Assembly (NCBI GenBank): GCA_020633055.1
Contig: JACKEJ010000004.1
Span: 806,001-870,000 of the forward strand
Direction of reading: 5' to 3'
Length of the DNA: 64,000 bases
Source of the DNA: Sandaracinaceae bacterium
GTDB lineage: Bacteria; Myxococcota_A; Polyangia; Polyangiales; Houyiibacteriaceae
Shown: positions 37,689-47,085 of the stretch, in pieces
Numbering within the stretch: the first letter of the stretch is position 1
Layout: each line of letters begins with the position of its first letter
Program-made: the position numbers and the translations under genes
Notes under the pieces: model-generated
The model's database searches: none
What the model saw: only the letters and a program-made list of their open reading frames with translations
What the model was told of the DNA's origin: nothing

Positions 37689-39131
37689 TCATGGCGTGGC
37701 CTCCTCCGTAACGCCCAGCGCGTAGCTGCGGCGGGCCTGCGCCAGGCGGTAGTTGATGTAGGCGTCCACCAGGTCCACCTCGGCCTGGCGGGCGGCCATC
37801 TCGGCGTCGAGCACGTCGTTGGACGTGCCGGCGCCCGCCTCGTAGCGCAGCCGGCGAGCCTCGTAGGTCTCCTGCGCGGCGGCGACCGCCTCTCGAGCGG
37901 CGCCGATGGACGCGGCGGCGGCCCGCACGGCGGCGTCGGCCTGGTGGATCTCGATCGTGATGGCACGCTCGAGGCCGCTGAGCTGCGCCTCGGCCTCCAC
38001 CAGCGTGGCCTCGGCCCCGGCGGCGCGGTGGTGCCCGGCCGCGAACGCGTTCGGCGACCACGTGACGTTCACGCCCAAGCTCCAGGTGTGCCGGAACTGG
38101 GCGGTCTGGGGGAACACGCGTTGATTCGGGTTGGCGTAGTCGATGGCGCCCACCAGCGCGACCTGCGGCAGCTGGGTGCCGCGGTGCACGCGTACCTCGG
38201 CGCGCCGCACCTCCACCAGCGCGCGCAACGCCGCCGCCTCGGGCCGCGCTTCGAGGGCCGCGTCCACCTGGCCGGCGTCCAGCGCGGCCGGGATGGACAC
38301 GTCGCTCACCTCGGCCGCCTCGCCGAGCACCACGTGGTCCCCGGCGCGCCCGCCGATGCGCTGCACGAGCGCCACCTCCGCGATGACCGCGTCGCCCTCG
38401 GCCACCATCAGCACCACTCGGATGGACGAGAGGCGCGCCTGGATGCCGCTCAGCTCTGCGCGAGCCAGCACGCCGCGCTCGACCATGGCACGCGTGGTGT
38501 CGACCAGCGCCTCGAGCACACGCACGGACTGCTGCGCCACGGTGACGCGCGCGCGCGCCTGCATCAGCTGGAAGTACGCCTCGCGCCCCTGGATGCGCAG
38601 CATGCGCTCCTGCTGCGCGGCCTGCAGCTCGGCCGCCTCGCGACCGAGCGAGGCCGCGCGCATGCCGGGCAGCGTGCTCATGAAGATCTGCGTGACAGGC
38701 ACGGACACCGACGCGCGCAGCAGGTAGTTGTTGAGAATCTGCGGGAACGGGTTGTCGATGACCGTGCCCCCGCCGATGTCGAACGGCGGCAGGTTCACCC
38801 GTGACAGGCGGGTGTAGCTGGCCTGGAGCTGCAGCTGCGGGAACAGACCGACCCGGGCCTCACGGTAGGCCGCCTCGGCGCGCGCGGTGGCGGCGGCGGC
38901 CTGGGCCATGTCGGGCGCGTGCTGCACGGACAGCTCGGCGGCGGCGTCCGCCGTGAGCCCTCCGGCGCCCAGCTCGACCACCACGCTCGGGCCCGGCCGG
39001 AGGGGCGGAGCCTCGAGTGTGGCGGGGGCCTCGGGAGTCGGCGCGTCGAGGGGCACGGGAGCTTGCGCGGCAGCGCCATGCGCATGGGCGAGGAGCGCTG
39101 CGGCGCAGAGGAGTGGGATGCGGTGTCTCAT
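37689..39131 (-). CDS. TolC-family outer-membrane efflux channel
   Basis: 480 residues from ATG 39131-39129, with signal peptide MRHRIPLLCAAALLAHAHG and cleavage near AAAQA; ATG 39152 is the alternative and would add seven residues and overlap the operator. The chain has the two-fold TolC repeat of helices and strands (AAYREARVGLFPQLQLQASY, ATLVEAEAQLSGLERAITIE, EAGAGTSNDVLDAEMAARQA). It is the first gene of the operon, completing a tripartite pump with the next two genes. Confidence 0.92.
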   Translation of the reverse strand: MRHRIPLLCAAALLAHAHGAAAQAPVPLDAPTPEAPATLEAPPLRPGPSVVVELGAGGLTADAAAELSVQHAPDMAQAAAATARAEAAYREARVGLFPQLQLQASYTRLSRVNLPPFDIGGGTVIDNPFPQILNNYLLRASVSVPVTQIFMSTLPGMRAASLGREAAELQAAQQERMLRIQGREAYFQLMQARARVTVAQQSVRVLEALVDTTRAMVERGVLARAELSGIQARLSSIRVVLMVAEGDAVIAEVALVQRIGGRAGDHVVLGEAAEVSDVSIPAALDAGQVDAALEARPEAAALRALVEVRRAEVRVHRGTQLPQVALVGAIDYANPNQRVFPQTAQFRHTWSLGVNVTWSPNAFAAGHHRAAGAEATLVEAEAQLSGLERAITIEIHQADAAVRAAAASIGAAREAVAAAQETYEARRLRYEAGAGTSNDVLDAEMAARQAEVDLVDAYINYRLAQARRSYALGVTEEATP

Positions 39132-39150
39132 GGAGCGGTCGTTGTCCCTC

Positions 39151-39168
39151 ATCGAATGACTGTTCGAT
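39151..39168 (-). promoter_or_regulatory. Candidate TetR operator (6-6-6 inverted repeat)
   Basis: ATCGAA-N6-TTCGAT is a perfect 18-bp inverted repeat about 20 bp upstream of the preferred TolC start, at the 5' end of the operon that ends with a tetR gene. The length and spacing fit TetR operators. It overlaps the alternative start codon at 39152-39150. Confidence 0.5.
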
Positions 39169-39411
39169 AGGCTGGACGATACGGTCGCAACGCGCAAGGC
39201 TCGGAGCGCGGAAATGTGCGCCGATTGCACACAAAACATGAGCATTTCACCTATGGAACGCGGCGCCTGGCAGACAGAACGTCGGTTCGGCGGCTAGACG
39301 CTGGTCGCCACGTCGCCCCCTCAGACCCCCGGATGCCGCTCGGTCCCCAACCCCCGACATCCCCGAGCAGCTTGCTCTTCGCACTACCGACGCACAGCTG
39401 ATTGAAGCCGG

Positions 39412-39915
39412 GTGGGGGAGGGCTTGGCGCCGTGCGCCAGCGTTGCATCGTCCGAGACCGCTCGTCGTGTGGACCATCTGTGGACCGCAAGTCGTACAGT
39501 CGAGGCGGCCTCCAACGGCTGGTGCTGGTACGACATCTGCGCCGCCGCAGAGGACCGCTTCGCAGTCTCGACGGGCGAGGAGACCGTGGCGATGTGGTCC
39601 GCCAAGACTGGGGTGCTGCTGGATGGCGCTTGCTTCTACCGCGTGGATCGCATCGAGGTCGCCCCCCACCGCCACAGACAAGGGTACGGCTTCGCGAGCT
39701 TCTACTTGCTCGCGACGCGCGCTCGAGAGGTCGCCGCTACCGGCATCGTGCTCGCCGCACTGCCCGAGGCATGCGAGTTCTACGAGAGGTTGGGGGGTGT
39801 CCAACATCGGCCCCGCGGTTGGCACTCAGCTCCTGGGCTGGTACCGTTTTTGTTCGACAGTTCACGACTCGAGGAGATCGCCTCCGATGCCGACCGATTC
39901 CGAAAGCACGGCTGA
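39412..39915 (+). CDS. GNAT-type N-acetyltransferase-like protein
   Basis: 167 residues from a GTG at 39412; the exact start is unsure because there is no convincing ribosome-binding site. The C-terminal half carries FYRVDRIEVAPHRHRQGYGF, where R-H-R-Q-G-Y-G matches the acetyl-CoA pyrophosphate loop of GNAT proteins, followed by VLAALPEACEFYERLGG, the usual later strand and helix. The N-terminal half is short and less typical. GC content is modestly lower than in adjacent genes. The substrate is unknown. Confidence 0.6.
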   Translation: MGEGLAPCASVASSETARRVDHLWTASRTVEAASNGWCWYDICAAAEDRFAVSTGEETVAMWSAKTGVLLDGACFYRVDRIEVAPHRHRQGYGFASFYLLATRAREVAATGIVLAALPEACEFYERLGGVQHRPRGWHSAPGLVPFLFDSSRLEEIASDADRFRKHG

Positions 39916-40090
39916 TTCCAAGCGGCACGACGAAGCCGTTGCACGGTTTAGGGGCTACCTCGCGGTGGCCGCCGAGACGGAGGTCTGCGTTCTCGCGACG
40001 GACGAGACCCCCCGGGCCGCCATCACGAACTCCGGCTCGTCGCAGCCCGCTGCTGTGGCGGGCGCTGGTCAAACGCAGCGGCAGCGCTGA
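39887..40090 (+). CDS. Small ORF overlapping the acetyltransferase 3' end
   Basis: A 67-residue frame from ATG 39887, overlapping the previous gene by 29 bp. It begins MPTDSESTADSKRHDEAVAR and includes FRGYLAVAAETEVCVLATDE before a low-complexity end. A small protein coupled to a GNAT gene could be a toxin-antitoxin partner, but no ribbon-helix-helix pattern is visible. It could equally be a broken gene or chance. Confidence 0.25.
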   Translation: MPTDSESTADSKRHDEAVARFRGYLAVAAETEVCVLATDETPRAAITNSGSSQPAAVAGAGQTQRQR

Positions 40091-40174
40091 ACGCAAGCCG
40101 CCAGAGAAGACAGCGCTCGCGCCATGCCACGTTGTGCCAGAATTGCCGGCACGGAACGTGCTGGTAGGAGGTGC

Positions 40175-40708
40175 ATGACACGAAGCTCGGCTCTCGCGAT
40201 CACGTCACCGCTCTTGGGCCTGCTCGGCATGCTGGGGTGTGCCGAGGCATCCATTCACCCGCTGGACGCCGCGATCGACGGCGCACTGCCCGATGTTCGC
40301 CAGGCGGCCCTAGCTTCCTGGCGGGCGCTGGACGACGCCGCCGAGACGCCCGGGGTCTACTGGTACGAGGAGCACAACTGCCCGCTCATGTCGCCGACCG
40401 GGACCGCCAGCGTGGTGCAGGTGACCAACGGGGCGGCCACGCTGGCGGGCCGGCGCGTCGTGTGCGGGTCGACCTGCGAGCATGGTCTCGAGCGCTACGC
40501 CGACCTGGTGCCCGCCACGCTGCCGGCGCTGATCGCGGCCTGCCCCGAGGGCGCCACGGTGGAGCTCGACGGCGACGGCGTGCTCACGCTGTGTCGGCTG
40601 CGCGCGCCGGACTGCGACGACAGCTGCGACACGGGCTTCCACGTGGTGCGCTGGGCACACGGCGTCTTCGAGGGAGACGCGACCACCAACGAGGAGTGCG
40701 CGCCATGA
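40175..40708 (+). CDS. Small lipoprotein, unknown function
   Basis: A 177-residue lipoprotein from ATG 40175, with an AGGAGG ribosome-binding site at 40166-40171. Signal peptide ends in lipobox MLGC. The mature part has ALASWRALDDAAETPGVYWY, a CGSTCEHGLERYADLVP cysteine pair and a C-terminal CRLRAPDCDDSCDTGFHVV cluster that would form disulfides. No family is recognised. The stop overlaps the next start as ATGA, which pairs it with the following broken gene. Confidence 0.78.
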   Translation: MTRSSALAITSPLLGLLGMLGCAEASIHPLDAAIDGALPDVRQAALASWRALDDAAETPGVYWYEEHNCPLMSPTGTASVVQVTNGAATLAGRRVVCGSTCEHGLERYADLVPATLPALIAACPEGATVELDGDGVLTLCRLRAPDCDDSCDTGFHVVRWAHGVFEGDATTNEECAP

Positions 40709-41051
40709 GCGCGATGAGAGCGACGCTGAAGATGACTGACTCCCCGCGCTCGCGGACCGCATGCGCACTGACCCTCGCAGTGGGGGTCGCGCTCTCGCTC
40801 TCGGTGACGTCGCACGCCGGCGCTTCGTGTGTCCTGCCGGACCCGGCCATCGTGTGGTCGTACCCCGCGGAGGGCGCCACCGACGTCCCGGTGGACGCGC
40901 GCATCTTCTTGCGGCTCAACACGTACTCGGAACGCCACCCTGTGGGTGCCGCGAGAGCAACTTCCTGTGCCCAGGCCGCAGCGTCGGTGTGGGGCCCTGG
41001 GCCGCGCTCGCCGCCCTCACCACGCTCGCCGCGCGCCGTCGTCGCCACTGA
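40705..41051 (+). pseudogene. MYXO-CTERM protein with internal deletion and frameshift
   Basis: ATG 40705 (ATGA overlap) opens a signal peptide (CALTLAVGVALSLSVTSHAGA) and the start of an Ig-like region, PAIVWSYPAEGATDVPVDAR, ending at about RLNTYSER (near 40930). The frame then turns to low-complexity and runs to 41106. In a different frame the tail reads CGCRESNFLCPG, then VGVGPWAALAALTTLAARRR and stops at 41051. That tail is a MYXO-CTERM sorting end (Cys motif, short hydrophobic helix, arginine cluster). The gene has therefore lost its middle and the junction is out of frame. Confidence 0.65.
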
Positions 41052-41164
41052 CCCGGCGCGCCACTGGGAGTCCTGTGCGGGTCCGCCACCACCCCTCGCC
41101 GTCTGACGACTCGTCACACGCCCTTGCGACGTTCCGCCGGAGAGTGATCCTGCCGTGGCTCAGG

Positions 41165-43855
41165 TCATGGCGCGCGCAGCTTCATGACGAATGCGTCCGT
41201 CGCGCCCGCGCTAGCTTGTCCCGGCAAGGTGCCACTCGTCCGGCCCGCGACCAGCACGCCGCCACCCGGGCCCACGCTCAGCGAGAGGGCGACGTCGAAC
41301 CACACGGTCCCGAACTGCCGCGTCCAGATCTCGGAGCCTGCGGCGTCGTACTGCCGCACGAACGCGTCCTCGTTCCCCCCGCTCGTTTGTCCTGGCAAGG
41401 TGCCACCCGTTTGGCCCGCGACCAGCACGCTGTCGTCCCCACCCACGCTCACGGAGAGGGCCAGATCGTAGCTCGCGCCTCCGAACTGCCGCGTCCAGAC
41501 CTCGGTACCTGCCGCGTCGTACTTGCGCACGAACGCGTCTTGACCGCCCGCCGTGGCTTGTCCCGGCAAGGTTCCCAGCGTGTCGCCCGCCACCAGCACG
41601 CTGCCATCCGCCGCCACGCTCACCGAACTGGCGTGTTCGTCGCTCGCGGTCCCGAACTGTCGCGTCCACAGCTCCGTGCCCGCCGCGTCGTACTTGCGCA
41701 CGAACGCGTCCCAACTGCCCGCGCTGGTTTGTCCCGTGAATGTGCCGAACGTGGAGCCAGCGACGAGCACGCTGCCATCCGCTCCGACGCTCACCGACTC
41801 GGCCGAGTCGCCGTTCGCGGTCCCGAACTGTCGCGTCCACAGCTCCGTCCCCGCTGCGTCGTACTTGCGCACGAACGCGTCGAAAGCCCCGAGTCCAGCT
41901 TGCCCAGACAAGATGCCACTTGTCCCGCCCGCGACAAGCACGCTGCCATCTGCCCCGACGCTCACCGACTCGATCACGTCGCCGTCAGGGGTCCCGAATT
42001 GCCGCGTCCACAGCTCCGTCCCCGCTGCATCGTACTTCCGCACGAACCCGTCGCCGAAGCTAGCGCCGATGCCCGGGCCGGTTTGGCCCGGCAACGTGCC
42101 CTGCGTGAGGCCTGCGACGAGCACGCTGCCATCCGTCCCCACACTCACCGAATAGGCGAAATCGCCGTTCGCGGTCCCGAACTGGCGCGTCCATAGCTCT
42201 GTGCCCGACACGTCGTACTTCCGCACGAACGCGTCCGTCGAACCCGCGCTGGCTTGTCCCGGCAAGGTTCCGTCCGTCCAGCCCGCGACCAGCACGCTGC
42301 CATCGGCCCCCACGTGCACCGACTCGGCGAACTCGACGCCAGCGGTCCCGAACTGCCGCGTCCACTCGTCCGGCACGCAGGTCCTGTCCATCGTCGCCGA
42401 GCCTGGCGCGTCTTCCACCTGCCCGGCTCCGCACACCTGCCATGGCGTGCACATGGTCAGGTTCGAGGTGGCGCTGTACTCCCCCGACGGACAGCCCATG
42501 CATGCTTGGTCGTTCGTTGCCGTCCCCGCCGTGCTCACGTAGGTGCCGGCCACGCATTCCGAATACGCGACGCAGCTCGCTGCGTTGGTTCCCGTGCTGT
42601 AGGTGCCCGCCGTGCACGCGGCGCACGTGCGGTTCGTGGTCGCGTCACCGTCGCTCACGACCGACTGGCCCGCTGCACAGTCCGTGCGCGGTGCGCACGC
42701 CGTCGCCGGGTCGCTGTCGTGGTCCCAAGTGCCGCCCGTGCAGGCCACCGCGGCCGTCGCACCGCCCGCGCAATGCTCCCCGGCGCTGCAATCTGCGCAC
42801 ACCGGCGGCGCCGTCATCGTCGCCGGTGCGGTCTGCACGGTGCCCGGCGCGCACGCGCCGACCGGCACGCACATGGCCTGGTTCGGACCCGACGTGTACT
42901 CCCCGTCCGGGCAGGCTGTGCACGCCTGGTCGCTCGTCGCCGTCCCCGCCGTGCTCACGTACTCCCCCGCCTCGCACACCGTGTGAGTCGCGCAGATCGC
43001 AGCGTTCGCGCCTTCGCTGTACGTGCCGTTCGTGCACCCGGTGCAGCTACGGTCCACTGTCGCGCTGCCCTCGTCCGTCACATACGTCCCCGCCGCGCAG
43101 GCTGTGCGCGCCACACACGCCGTCGCCGGGTCGCCGTCGTGATCCCACGTCCCGTCCCCGTCGTCGCAGGCCACCGCGGCGAGCTCGCCGCCCGGGCAGT
43201 GCTGTCCCGCAGCGCACGCCTCGCACACCGCGGGATCCGTCGCGGTCGCAGGCGCGGTCTGCACCGTGCCCGCCGCGCACCCCGTCAGCGCCACGCAGGC
43301 GGTCTGGTTCGGGCCCGAGGTGGTCGTCCCCGGCGCGCACGTCGTGCAGGCTTGGTCGCTGCTCGCGCTGCCTGCCGTGCTCACGTACTCGCCTGAGGCG
43401 CACTCCGTCCACGCCACGCACGCCGCCGAGTCAGCGCTCGCGCTGTACGTGCCGCTCGTGCACCCCGTGCACACTGGGTTGCTTGCCGCCGTCCCAGCCA
43501 CGCTCACGTACGTGCCCGCCGCGCACGCCGTCCACAGGCTGCAGCTCGCCGCGTTGATGGTCGGCGAGAACTCGCCCGCAGCACACGCGGCGCACTCTCG
43601 ATCCGTCGCCGCAGTGCCCGCCGCGCTCACGTACTCCCCCGCACCGCACACTGTCCACGCCACGCAAGCCGTCGCCGCGTCATGGTCATGGTCGTACGTG
43701 CCTCCCGCACATGCCTCGGGCGGCATCCCCTCCCCACACCCCACGCCCGCGAGGACCGCCACCAGGCCCGCCAACACCGGGGCCATCCGCAGACAACGTG
43801 TCGCCCGACGAACGGGAGACGTCTCGATGTGGCGGCTCGATACCCAGACGGTCAT
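41165..43855 (-). CDS. Lipoprotein with TNFR-like Cys repeats and a seven-unit SBBP-type propeller, paralogue
   Basis: About 896 residues from ATG 43855-43853, which supplies a basic n-region before the hydrophobic core and lipobox GVGC; ATG 43786 is the alternative. The longer open frame to 44797 has no signal or domain. The N-terminal half (to about residue 490) contains many TNFR-like Cys modules (CTGCTSGTYS, CAACTAGTYS). The C-terminal half has seven units of about 57 residues, all starting WTRQFG and including SVSVGADGSVLVAG and DAFVRKYDAAGTEL. It is a longer, better conserved relative of the 11958-14087 gene. Confidence 0.88.
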   Translation of the reverse strand: MTVWVSSRHIETSPVRRATRCLRMAPVLAGLVAVLAGVGCGEGMPPEACAGGTYDHDHDAATACVAWTVCGAGEYVSAAGTAATDRECAACAAGEFSPTINAASCSLWTACAAGTYVSVAGTAASNPVCTGCTSGTYSASADSAACVAWTECASGEYVSTAGSASSDQACTTCAPGTTTSGPNQTACVALTGCAAGTVQTAPATATDPAVCEACAAGQHCPGGELAAVACDDGDGTWDHDGDPATACVARTACAAGTYVTDEGSATVDRSCTGCTNGTYSEGANAAICATHTVCEAGEYVSTAGTATSDQACTACPDGEYTSGPNQAMCVPVGACAPGTVQTAPATMTAPPVCADCSAGEHCAGGATAAVACTGGTWDHDSDPATACAPRTDCAAGQSVVSDGDATTNRTCAACTAGTYSTGTNAASCVAYSECVAGTYVSTAGTATNDQACMGCPSGEYSATSNLTMCTPWQVCGAGQVEDAPGSATMDRTCVPDEWTRQFGTAGVEFAESVHVGADGSVLVAGWTDGTLPGQASAGSTDAFVRKYDVSGTELWTRQFGTANGDFAYSVSVGTDGSVLVAGLTQGTLPGQTGPGIGASFGDGFVRKYDAAGTELWTRQFGTPDGDVIESVSVGADGSVLVAGGTSGILSGQAGLGAFDAFVRKYDAAGTELWTRQFGTANGDSAESVSVGADGSVLVAGSTFGTFTGQTSAGSWDAFVRKYDAAGTELWTRQFGTASDEHASSVSVAADGSVLVAGDTLGTLPGQATAGGQDAFVRKYDAAGTEVWTRQFGGASYDLALSVSVGGDDSVLVAGQTGGTLPGQTSGGNEDAFVRQYDAAGSEIWTRQFGTVWFDVALSLSVGPGGGVLVAGRTSGTLPGQASAGATDAFVMKLRAP

Positions 43856-44220
43856 GGCGGCGCTTCTCGGAGTTCCAGTACGCAGTCCAGGGTAACAGCG
43901 CCGCCACGACACCAACCACATCGGCAGCACACGTGAACCACTCCGGCTCAACGGCCACACCGCCGAGGTGCTCGAGCACGCCCCGGCGCCGGAAAGCCCC
44001 GAACGAGCAGCCGTGCACGCGACAACCTCACGCGGTCGGGTCAGCGTGGCTCGCTGCGCGCGCCCCTTGCCGCCTGCACGGGTGCGCCGGAGGGAGGAGC
44101 GCATGTCCACCCAAACACGAACACCGAGCCGCGCGCTCGCTGTAGGCCCACGCGGCGCTACAGCTTCCGCGCGTGCGCTCGTGACGGTGGTCACGCGTCT
44201 GCAGCGGTCCGGGGGAGACG
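43856..44220. other. Gap without supported gene
   Basis: These 365 bp lie upstream of the propeller lipoprotein and downstream of the aldolase (both minus strand). A hairpin CGTGAC-GGTG-GTCACG at 44180-44195, 25 bp past the aldolase stop, could end transcription but has no T-run. Nothing else is seen. Confidence 0.4.
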
Positions 44221-45141
44221 TCAGCCCTTGGCGGCGGCGGCGGCGTAGATGTCCATGATGGACGACAGCAGCGCGCGACCCTCCTCGGGGCTGCGCTGGA
44301 ACGCGTTGCGGCCGACGATGGAGCCGTAGCCGCCGCCGTCCGCGATGCCACGGATCTCTTCGAGCACGGCCTCGGTGCCCTTGGCGGCGCCGCCCGAGAA
44401 GATGACGATGCGGCGGTTGTCGAACGCAGCCTGCACGATGTGGGCGATGCGCTCGGACAGCGTGGCGATGGGGATGCCCTCGTAGTTCTTCTTCGCCGCG
44501 CTCTGGTGCACCAGCGCCGTCGGGGGCTTCACCTTGATGATGTGCGCGCCCAGCTGCGCCGCGATCTGCGCGGCGTAGGCGACCACATCCACGGCGGTCT
44601 CGGCCTCGGTGGGCAGGTTGCCGCGCGGGTAGGACCACAGCACGGTGGGCAGGCCCGCGGCGCGCGCCGCGCGGATGAGGTCGCGCAGGTCCTGATACTG
44701 CTGGTTTCGCAGGCTGCTGCCCGGGTAGATGGTGTAGCCGATGGCCGAGCAGCCGAGGCGCACCGCGTCCTCCACGGCCGAGGTCAGCGCGGAGCACGGG
44801 GCCGGGGGCTCGCCCAGGCCGTCGCTGTTGTTGACCTTGAGGATGAGCGGCAGGCGCCCGGCGTACTCGGCGGCCACGGCCTCGATGAAGCCGAGCGGCG
44901 CGGCGTAGGCGTTGCAGCCGGACTCGAGCGCGAGGCGGGGGTGGTACTTGGGGTCGTAGCCCACGGGGTTGGGCGCGAAGCTGCGCGCGGGGCCGTGCTC
45001 GAAGCCCTGGTCGACCGGCAGGATGACCAGCTTGCCCGTGCCGCCCAGGCGACCGTGGTTGAGGATGCGGCGCAGGTTGCCGAGCACCCCGGGGGTCTCG
45101 CCGGCGTAGTTCGCGAGGATGGCTTCAACGACTTCGGACAT
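44221..45141 (-). CDS. fbaB: Class I fructose-bisphosphate aldolase (DhnA type)
   Basis: 306 residues from ATG 45141-45139, with GGAGAG just upstream. It cleaves fructose 1,6-bisphosphate by Schiff-base chemistry. Signatures are LVILPVDQGFEHGPARSFA, the region LILKVNNSDGLGE, a probable Schiff-base lysine in GAHIIKVKPPTA, and FSGGAAKGTEAVLEEI (phosphate site). DhnA-type class I enzymes are common in archaea and some bacteria, and the length fits. A second, class II aldolase is not in the window. Confidence 0.92.
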   Translation of the reverse strand: MSEVVEAILANYAGETPGVLGNLRRILNHGRLGGTGKLVILPVDQGFEHGPARSFAPNPVGYDPKYHPRLALESGCNAYAAPLGFIEAVAAEYAGRLPLILKVNNSDGLGEPPAPCSALTSAVEDAVRLGCSAIGYTIYPGSSLRNQQYQDLRDLIRAARAAGLPTVLWSYPRGNLPTEAETAVDVVAYAAQIAAQLGAHIIKVKPPTALVHQSAAKKNYEGIPIATLSERIAHIVQAAFDNRRIVIFSGGAAKGTEAVLEEIRGIADGGGYGSIVGRNAFQRSPEEGRALLSSIMDIYAAAAAKG

Positions 45142-45177
45142 GGTCTCTCCAGGCAGATTCGAACAGCGCAAAGGTGT

Positions 45178-45263
<86 letters not shown>

Positions 45264-45439
45264 TGGGCCCCCACGGGGCACAGTGGGAGGGCTCCTAGCA
45301 CATGGAGTGGAGGGTGGACCAGCCCCCGCCGCGTGGGGAGTATCCGCCGTACCCGTATACAGCGCGAATACGGAAACTCGGGGGCGCGCGCCGCAGCAGC
45401 CGGGCCCACCCAGGCGGGGAGGCTAGGCTGGGGACTCTT

Positions 45440-46492
45440 ATGCTTATCCCCGGTCTCCCATCCGCCCCCGCTCCCGCTTGGCTGCTGGTCTGTGCCACCG
45501 CGCTGAGCGGGTGCGGGGGGACCTCCTCCGGCAACCCTTCCGATCAAGGGACGAGCGACAGCGGTGGTGGGGACCTCGGACACCCCGACGGCGGCCTCAC
45601 GGACCCACGCTTCGCGCACTGCCCAAGTGCCGAAGCGTTCGTGGGAGAGAGCAGCTGGCCCATCGCGCTCAGCGCCACCGAGGGCGCCGTCTACTGCACC
45701 CGCTTCCACGAGGGGCGCACCCTGCAGGAGGAGCTCGCCGCCAAGGTCCAGCTGCGCATCGTCGCGGGCGCCTATCGCCTGCCGACCAGCGCGGGGCCCT
45801 ACCCCTTCGTGCTCCCCCTGTGCCTCGCCCTCGCCGACGGCCCAGGCCCCGCGCTCTCCGGCGCCGACGGAAGCATCACGCACAGCAGCAGCATGTACGA
45901 ACAAGACACGTTTCATCAGCTGCACGTGACGCAGTCGTTGGTGGGCGCGTCCTTCACGGCAGACTTCTACCCGACGCAGCGGGGCGCGGTGCTCCCCACG
46001 CCGATCATCGACGGAAGCCCCTACGACCCCTTCGGGGACTCGGGCTTCTCGTTCGGCTTCTCGCTGTGCCTCGCGGCCAGCTGTGAGCCCGGCGCGGAGA
46101 TCTACTTCGACTCCTGCACACACGAGGACAGCTCGGTGCACTTGCACGAGGTGCAGCTGGGCGACGACGGGGACGTGACCTTCGAGCTGCGCATCGGCGA
46201 GAGCGCGGCCAGCACCGAGCCGGCTGCCTACGTGCGCGCCACGGGCACCTTCCGCGGCACGGACTTCGATCAGCGCGACTTCTTCAAGCTGGTCTACAAC
46301 CCCTCGCACCATCACTTCGAGCGACACTTCGCGGTCCTGTTCGACGCGCCCATCGACGGGGTGTGCGGCATCGAGGTCGAGAACCTCGAGCCGTGGGACG
46401 ACTACCAACCCGACGCTGCCTACGCGGTGGACTGCGCGCTCGATCGGCTGAGCACGCTGACGGTCGAGTCGCACACGTGGACCGTCGAGTGA
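45440..46492 (+). CDS. Lipoprotein, first gene of a three-lipoprotein operon
   Basis: A 350-residue lipoprotein from ATG 45440; the signal peptide ends in lipobox LSGC. A flexible Gly/Ser/Asp linker (DQGTSDSGGGDLGHPDGG) precedes a beta-rich domain with FHEGRTLQEELAAKVQLR, SLVGASFTADFYPTQRGA, SFGFSLCLAASC and DVTFELRIGESAA, ending VESHTWTVE. I recognise no family. The stop overlaps the GTG of the next gene as GTGA (46489-46492), so the genes are coupled. Confidence 0.82.
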   Translation: MLIPGLPSAPAPAWLLVCATALSGCGGTSSGNPSDQGTSDSGGGDLGHPDGGLTDPRFAHCPSAEAFVGESSWPIALSATEGAVYCTRFHEGRTLQEELAAKVQLRIVAGAYRLPTSAGPYPFVLPLCLALADGPGPALSGADGSITHSSSMYEQDTFHQLHVTQSLVGASFTADFYPTQRGAVLPTPIIDGSPYDPFGDSGFSFGFSLCLAASCEPGAEIYFDSCTHEDSSVHLHEVQLGDDGDVTFELRIGESAASTEPAAYVRATGTFRGTDFDQRDFFKLVYNPSHHHFERHFAVLFDAPIDGVCGIEVENLEPWDDYQPDAAYAVDCALDRLSTLTVESHTWTVE

Positions 46493-47085
46493 CCACGGCT
46501 CCCTGCGGCGCCCACTGCGTCACCTGGCCCGCCAACTCCCGACGCATCGTCGGATTGATCGTCGCGCTCTGCGCCGGGCTCGTCGCCTGCGGCACCAGCC
46601 ACGCCCCGGGGGCGAACGACGCGGGCCATGGCGACACGGGCACGGCGCCGAGCACGTTGGACGCGTGTTTCGCGGGACTCGCCCCCACCGGCGACAGCCC
46701 GTTCGTGGGCACGCTGCGCTTCGCGTCGCTGGACGGAAGCATCGAGGTGCGCCTCGCGCGCCAGCCGGGAGAGCGGCCCGCGGTGGGCGAGACCTGGGCG
46801 TACGACCTGGTGCGCTTCGGCATCGCGCAGGACGGCGTGGTGACCTGCATCACGCAGCCGGGCGCGCTCGCGTACGACTTCGGTCACCACAACTGGGCCG
46901 ACATCGCCACGGCCGAGGGCGCGGCCACCTACGTGGTGTCGATGCGCTACGAGTTCACCGGCGACGCGGCGGCCTGGGTGGACACGCTGCAGATCGACGG
47001 CGCCGCACCCATCACGCTGCGCGCGACGGCCTGCGACGTGACCCCGAACGACCTCAACCACTGCCTGCTGCGGAGCTTCCCGTGA
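46489..47085 (+). CDS. Lipoprotein, second gene of the trio
   Basis: 198 residues from GTG 46489, with signal peptide RIVGLIVALCAGL and lipobox LVAC. The mature part has a linker GANDAGHGDTGTAPST and then one beta-rich domain: VGTLRFASLDGSIEVRLARQ, GETWAYDLVRFG, VSMRYEFTGDAAAWVDTLQI and a Cys pair late (CDVTPNDLNHC). The start is chosen from the GTGA overlap with the first gene; the longer open frame lacks sense there. Its stop overlaps the third gene's start, again as GTGA (47082-47085). Unknown family. Confidence 0.75.
   Translation: MTTAPCGAHCVTWPANSRRIVGLIVALCAGLVACGTSHAPGANDAGHGDTGTAPSTLDACFAGLAPTGDSPFVGTLRFASLDGSIEVRLARQPGERPAVGETWAYDLVRFGIAQDGVVTCITQPGALAYDFGHHNWADIATAEGAATYVVSMRYEFTGDAAAWVDTLQIDGAAPITLRATACDVTPNDLNHCLLRSFP

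Noticed and set aside
44180..44195. Terminator after the aldolase
   Set aside because: The hairpin is short (6 bp) with no T-run, so it is not claimed as a terminator feature.
43856..44797. N-terminal extension of the propeller lipoprotein (1210-residue frame)
   Set aside because: It would precede the signal peptide and overlap the aldolase gene antisense; no motif supports it.
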